Source: Pseudomonas syringae (lineage in GTDB: Bacteria; Pseudomonadota; Gammaproteobacteria; Pseudomonadales; Pseudomonadaceae). From it: a stretch of 64,000 nt of DNA. Location of the stretch: the NCBI RefSeq assembly GCF_001698815.1, contig NZ_LGSI01000032.1:15515-79514 (forward strand), given 5' to 3'. Numbering within the stretch: position 1 is the first letter of the stretch; every line of letters begins with the position of its first letter. Made by a program: the position numbers and the translations under genes. The notes beneath the pieces were generated by a model. It worked only from the letters and a program-made list of their open reading frames with translations. It made no database searches and was not told the origin of the DNA. Of the stretch, positions 60,507-64,000 are shown one piece after another.

Positions 60507-61409
60507 ATGAGCCGCGACCTTCCTCCCCTTAACGCCTTGCGCGCCTTTGAAGCGACAGCCCGCCTGAACAGCGTCAGTCAGGCGGCTGAACAGCTGCACG
60601 TCACACACGGCGCTGTCAGTCGTCAGCTGAAAGTCCTCGAAGAACACTTGGGCGTGGTGCTGTTTATCAAGGACGGACGTGGCCTGAAACTCACAGATGC
60701 CGGAATTCGGTTGCGTGACGCCAGCAGCGATGCTTTCGACCGCCTGCGCAGTATCTGCGCTGAATTAACCCAGGGCGGCGCAGATGCGCCGTTCGTGCTG
60801 GGTTGTTCGGGAAGTTTGCTGGCGCGCTGGTTCATCCCACGGCTTGGACGACTGAACGCCGAGCTGCCGGACCTGCGCCTGCACTTGTCGGCCGGGGAAG
60901 GCGATCTTGATCCGCGTCGTCCTGGACTCGACGCGCTGCTGATTTTTGCCGAACCGCCATGGCCAGCGGACATGCAGGTCTTCGAGCTGGCCAGCGAGCG
61001 TATCGGTCCGGTATTGAGCCCGCGTTTCGCGCACTTTGAGCGCCTGCAGGACGCGCCGGCCAAGGTGTTGCTCGACGAAACCCTGCTGCAAACTACTTCA
61101 CGCCCGCAAGCGTGGCCCAGCTGGGCGCAGCAAAACGGCATCGATCCACAGACGCTGCGCTATGGGCAAGGGTTTGAGCATTTGTATTATTTGCTGGAAG
61201 CGGCCGTTGCGGGCCTGGGCGTTGCGATTGCACCTGAACCTTTGGTTGCAGATGACCTTAAGGCGGGACGCCTGGTGGCACCGTGGGGTTTCAGTGAAAC
61301 CCCGGCGCAACTGGCGTTGTGGGTTCCCAAACGTGCCGTTGATGGGCGCGCTCAATCGCTAGCGAAGTGGCTAAAAAATGAGCTGAGGCGTTCGGGGAAC
61401 CCGCAATAG
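60507..61409 (+). CDS. trpI: LysR-type activator of trpBA
   Basis: TrpI activates trpBA when indoleglycerol phosphate builds up in pseudomonads. The 300-residue protein has the LysR HTH in [29 protein letters not shown] and the effector domain [19 protein letters not shown]. Divergent placement, with 123 bp between starts, is the classic arrangement. The binding site was not identified base by base. Confidence 0.95.
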   Translation: MSRDLPPLNALRAFEATARLNSVSQAAEQLHVTHGAVSRQLKVLEEHLGVVLFIKDGRGLKLTDAGIRLRDASSDAFDRLRSICAELTQGGADAPFVLGCSGSLLARWFIPRLGRLNAELPDLRLHLSAGEGDLDPRRPGLDALLIFAEPPWPADMQVFELASERIGPVLSPRFAHFERLQDAPAKVLLDETLLQTTSRPQAWPSWAQQNGIDPQTLRYGQGFEHLYYLLEAAVAGLGVAIAPEPLVADDLKAGRLVAPWGFSETPAQLALWVPKRAVDGRAQSLAKWLKNELRRSGNPQ

Positions 61410-61416
61410 CGACCAA

Positions 61417-61743
61417 TCAATTACCGCGTTTGCACAGCAGGTAAGCGGCCAGCAGGCCAACTGCACCAACGGCTACACCAGCGGTAGTCCATGGGTGTTC
61501 TTGAGCGTAGTCACGGGTAGCAACGCTGGTTTCGCGAGTCTTGACCTTGACGTCTTCGTACACGTCGCTGAGCAGGCTGCGCGAATGGCTCAGGGCACTT
61601 TCTGCGTTGGCTTTCAGGCTTTTCAGCGTTCTGCGCGACTCGTCCGAAGCGTCCGATTTCAGGCTTTCCAGGGACTTGAGCAGACTTTCGATTTCCGCTT
61701 CCATGCTTTTCAACGAGGCTTTACTAAGTGAATTACTAGCCAT
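61417..61743 (-). CDS. DUF883 (ElaB/YqjD-like) membrane-anchored protein
   Basis: The 108-residue protein has an amphipathic helical N-terminal part (KASLKSMEAEIESLLKSLES) followed by YAQEHPWTTAGVAVGAVGLL, a C-terminal membrane anchor. This is the ElaB/YqjD/DUF883 pattern; family members bind ribosomes and the inner membrane in stationary phase. ATG at 61743 has AGGAGA upstream; a much longer in-frame ORF lies upstream but crosses intergenic DNA. Confidence 0.88.
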   Translation of the reverse strand: MASNSLSKASLKSMEAEIESLLKSLESLKSDASDESRRTLKSLKANAESALSHSRSLLSDVYEDVKVKTRETSVATRDYAQEHPWTTAGVAVGAVGLLAAYLLCKRGN

Positions 61744-61909
61744 GATGTTTCTCCTGCAAGGTGAGTGGCGTGTGTTGTTTCCGACTACAGCGCTTTCAGA
61801 AAGTGCGGTGCTGTTTTCGGAAATCGCTGAACTTTTCCGCAGAAATTCCCCACAGAGGTATGGAGCGTGATCACTGCTACGCTCGTAATGACCCTTTAGG
61901 AGAACTGCC

Positions 61910-62125
61910 ATGACTGATCACCACACGTACAAGAAGATCGAGCTGGTTGGCTCGTCGACCACGACTATCGAAGACGCGATCAACAACGCTCTGGCCGAGG
62001 CAAGCAAAAGCCTTCAGCACCTGGAGTGGTTTGAAGTTCTGGAAACCCGTGGTCACATCGAAGGCGGCAAGGTCGCCCATTATCAGGTCACCATCAAAGT
62101 CGGTTTTCGCATCGTCAATAGCTGA
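61910..62125 (+). CDS. Dodecin family protein
   Basis: Dodecin is a small dodecameric flavin-binding storage protein. The 71-residue protein has the full pattern [20 protein letters not shown], then [20 protein letters not shown] and [11 protein letters not shown]. The Trp in LEWFE is the residue that stacks with flavin. A strong AGGAG lies upstream. Confidence 0.95.
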   Translation: MTDHHTYKKIELVGSSTTTIEDAINNALAEASKSLQHLEWFEVLETRGHIEGGKVAHYQVTIKVGFRIVNS

Positions 62126-62266
62126 TCCGGCCTGAACTTTTACGCTGGCGCAATGCCATAAACTCCGCCCGCTGTCGCGAAATCGTTGGCGTGGCTAATG
62201 TATTCAGGTCCTTCCAAGTGCATTGTGCTGAGGCGACCTGTTTTGGCTGACGAAGGAGTGAGACCA

Positions 62267-62491
62267 ATGAAGAAGTTACTGTTGGCGGTAGGTCTGTTGA
62301 GCATTGCTGGCACCACAATGGCTGCCGGTAAGCCATGCGATGACGTGAAAGCGGAAATCGACGCAAAGATCAAGGCAAACGGCGCTACGTCCTACACGCT
62401 TGAAGTCGTCGAAAAAGGCAGCGTGACCGACAAGAAAGTTGTCGGCAGCTGTGATGGCGGCACCAAGGAAATTGTGTATCAGCGCGGCTGA
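62267..62491 (+). CDS. DUF1161-like small exported protein
   Basis: The 74-residue protein has a signal peptide (MKKLLLAVGLLSIAGTTMAA) and two cysteines: CDDVKAEIDAKIKANGATSY, then GSCDGGTKEIVYQR. This matches the DUF1161 family of unknown function. GAAGGAG lies 14 bases before the ATG. A longer in-frame ORF upstream is unlikely. Confidence 0.85.
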   Translation: MKKLLLAVGLLSIAGTTMAAGKPCDDVKAEIDAKIKANGATSYTLEVVEKGSVTDKKVVGSCDGGTKEIVYQRG

Positions 62492-62508
62492 TCAGATTGC
62501 GGAATATA

Positions 62509-62539
62509 AAAAACCGACTCGTTGAAGTCGGTTTTTTTT
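62509..62539 (+). terminator. Rho-independent terminator after the DUF1161 gene
   Basis: Stem AAAAACCGACT with AGTCGGTTTTT, loop about 6 bases, followed by a T-run. Confidence 0.9.
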
Positions 62540-62559
62540 GGCGCGCTGAGCGACATTTT

Positions 62560-62611
62560 GTAGGACCGGCTTCAGCCGGGAGAGCGCTCTCCCGGCTGAA
62601 GCCGGTCCTAC
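62560..62611. repeat. Perfect 52-bp REP palindrome
   Basis: GTAGGACCGGCTTCAGCCGG followed by GAGAGC is matched base for base by its reverse complement with no spacer. It is the most perfect REP pair in the window (core GGCTTCAGCC). It lies between a terminator and the LLM oxidoreductase stop codon (62615). Confidence 0.9.
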
Positions 62612-62614
62612 GAC

Positions 62615-63616
62615 TTACCCGCGCGCGGTTTCGGCGAGGATTTCATACGAGCGCAACCGATCGGCGTGATCGTACATGTCGCAGGTGAAGATCAGCTCAT
62701 CCGCATCGGTCTGTTCCAGCAGCACATCCAGCTTGGCGCGGATTTTCTCCGGGCCACCGACCATCGCCAGGCCGAGGAAGTCACCCACCGCTTCGCGTTC
62801 ATGAGGCAACCACAGGCCTTCCATGCTCTTGACCGGCGGACGCTGCATCAGCGATTGGCCGCGCATCAGCGCCAGAATGCGCTGGTACACCGAGGTCGCG
62901 AGGTATTCGGCGTGCTCATCGGTATCCGCGGCGGCCAAGGGAATCCCGAGCATCACGTACGGCTTGTCGAGCACCGCCGAAGGCTGGAAGTGATTGCGAT
63001 AGACGCGGATCGCCTCGTGCATGTAGCGCGGCGCAAAGTGCGAGGCGAAGGCATATGGCAAACCGCGTTGGCCTGCCAGTTGCGCACTGAACAAACTCGA
63101 ACCCAGCAACCAGATTGGCACGTTGGTGCCCGAACCTGGCACCGCGATCACGCGCTGATCCGGGGTGCGCGGGCCGAGGAAAGCCGCAAGCTCAGTGACG
63201 TCATCCGGGAAGTCATCGGCGCTACCGGAGCGCTCGCGGCGCAGGGCGCGCGCGGTCATTTGATCGGAGCCGGGTGCACGGCCCAGGCCCAGGTCGATGC
63301 GGCCCGGATACAGGCTCGCCAGTGTGCCGAATTGTTCGGCGATGACCAGCGGCGCGTGATTGGGCAACATGATGCCGCCCGCGCCGACGCGAATCGTCGA
63401 AGTGCCGCCCGCCAGATAGCCCAGCAGCACGGCCGTGGCAGAACTGGCGATACCGTCCATGTTGTGGTGCTCGGCCACCCAGAAGCGGTTGTAACCGAGT
63501 TTTTCGACGTGTTGCGCCAGATCCAGCGAGTTGCGCAGGGATTCTGCCGGACCTTTGTCGTGGCGCACAGGCACCAGATCGAGGGTTGAGATTTTTACAT
63601 CGGCAAGACGTTTCAT
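62615..63616 (-). CDS. LLM-class flavin-dependent oxidoreductase
   Basis: The 333-residue protein is a bacterial-luciferase-like monooxygenase: [20 protein letters not shown] and [20 protein letters not shown] are the family signatures, with [16 protein letters not shown]. It probably uses FMN/FMNH2; the substrate is unknown. The stop codon lies just outside the REP palindrome. Confidence 0.92.
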   Translation of the reverse strand: MKRLADVKISTLDLVPVRHDKGPAESLRNSLDLAQHVEKLGYNRFWVAEHHNMDGIASSATAVLLGYLAGGTSTIRVGAGGIMLPNHAPLVIAEQFGTLASLYPGRIDLGLGRAPGSDQMTARALRRERSGSADDFPDDVTELAAFLGPRTPDQRVIAVPGSGTNVPIWLLGSSLFSAQLAGQRGLPYAFASHFAPRYMHEAIRVYRNHFQPSAVLDKPYVMLGIPLAAADTDEHAEYLATSVYQRILALMRGQSLMQRPPVKSMEGLWLPHEREAVGDFLGLAMVGGPEKIRAKLDVLLEQTDADELIFTCDMYDHADRLRSYEILAETARG

Positions 63617-63816
63617 AGGCCGCTACATCTCCTCATCAGTGGTTTTGCAGGCCTGGCCCATGAAGACGCAGATGACCAAAAGCCCACAGCTGTGAATGAA
63701 AATGAGGGCATATGCTCCAGATTCAATGCCCAATCAGGAAATATCCTACTAATTAACTAGGTTTCTCCTCTACGTTGAACTTTATAAAGCCAGCTATCCT
63801 CAGAACCTTCGTCCAT

Positions 63817-63832
63817 GTGCGAAACCTCGCAC
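63817..63832. repeat. Small hairpin upstream of the OsmC-type gene
   Basis: GTGCGA with TCGCAC and a four-base loop AACC lies about 20 bp before the OsmC-type start. A ribosome site AGGAG follows it. The function is unknown. Confidence 0.35.
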
Positions 63833-63851
63833 GCATCCATGAGGAGACATC

Positions 63852-64000
63852 ATGAGCATCGTCAAGAAAGCATCCGCCCATTGGGAAGGTGATCTGAAAT
63901 CCGGTATCGGCAGCATCTCGACTGAAACCGGCGTTCTGCGCGAAGCCCCATATGGCTTCAAAGCCCGTTTCGAAGGCGGCAAAGGCACCAACCCAGAAGA
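63852..64000 (+). CDS. OsmC/Ohr-family peroxiredoxin, 5' part only
   Basis: The window ends inside this gene; 49 codons plus two bases are present, from ATG with GAGGAGAC upstream. The N-terminus [20 protein letters not shown] and the following [20 protein letters not shown] match the OsmC family (osmotically induced organic-hydroperoxide reductase). The catalytic cysteines lie beyond the window, so activity cannot be judged. Confidence 0.85.
   Translation, partial: MSIVKKASAHWEGDLKSGIGSISTETGVLREAPYGFKARFEGGKGTNPE

Overview
The window is a stretch of Pseudomonas chromosome, most like the P. fluorescens group. It spans the replication origin. The gene order rpmH-dnaA-dnaN-recF-gyrB, the flanking atp operon with parAB and mnmG/rsmG, and the right arm (glyQS, tag, lpxL, trkA, rsmB, fmt, def, a LysM protein, dprA, tsaC, qor, hemF, aroE, betC, trpBA, trpI) match the conserved pseudomonad origin region. 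All identifications come from reading protein and DNA motifs; no database search was run.

Left arm (1-24.4 kb), mostly minus strand: the glmS 3' end with the likely attTn7 site, glmS, the DeoR-type regulator glmR, glmU, the atp operon atpIBEFHAGDC with a recognisable promoter and terminator, then parAB, rsmG and mnmG. A 553-bp gene-free stretch upstream of mnmG follows, and then a plus-strand iron-uptake cassette (ECF sigma factor, FecR-type anti-sigma, TonB-dependent siderophore receptor) with a Fur-box-like site. The minus-strand set mnmE, yidC, yidD, rnpA, rpmH follows.

Origin (24.4-31.2 kb): the 586-bp rpmH-dnaA intergenic region carries six perfect TTATCCACA DnaA boxes and an AT-rich segment. 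It is followed by dnaA, dnaN, recF (which contains two parS sites) and gyrB. The most striking observation is that the gene-free region upstream of mnmG aligns without gaps to this oriC at a constant offset of 8,600 bp over about 270 bp (about 55 % identity by hand count). DnaA-box positions and the AT-rich motif are in register. It looks like a diverged second copy of the origin next to mnmG.

Right arm (31.2-64 kb): an MGH1/GH63-type glycoside hydrolase, phospholipid and LPS genes (lptA/plsC-like, gmhB, lpxL-like), glyQS, tag, trkA, rsmB-fmt-def, tsaP-like, dprA, tsaC, qor, hemF, aroE and a SulP transporter. After these come a choline-sulfate module (betC, a ChoX-like binding protein, a LysR regulator), several small proteins, trpBA with divergent trpI, a DUF883 protein, dodecin, a DUF1161-like protein, an LLM flavin oxidoreductase and the start of an OsmC/OhrA-type gene cut by the window end. 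Eleven intergenic sites carry REP/REPIN-type inverted repeats of several related sequence families.

The only gene-free stretches above 300 bp are 15870-16422 and 24408-24993; both are described as features. No tRNA, rRNA, CRISPR array or insertion sequence was seen.
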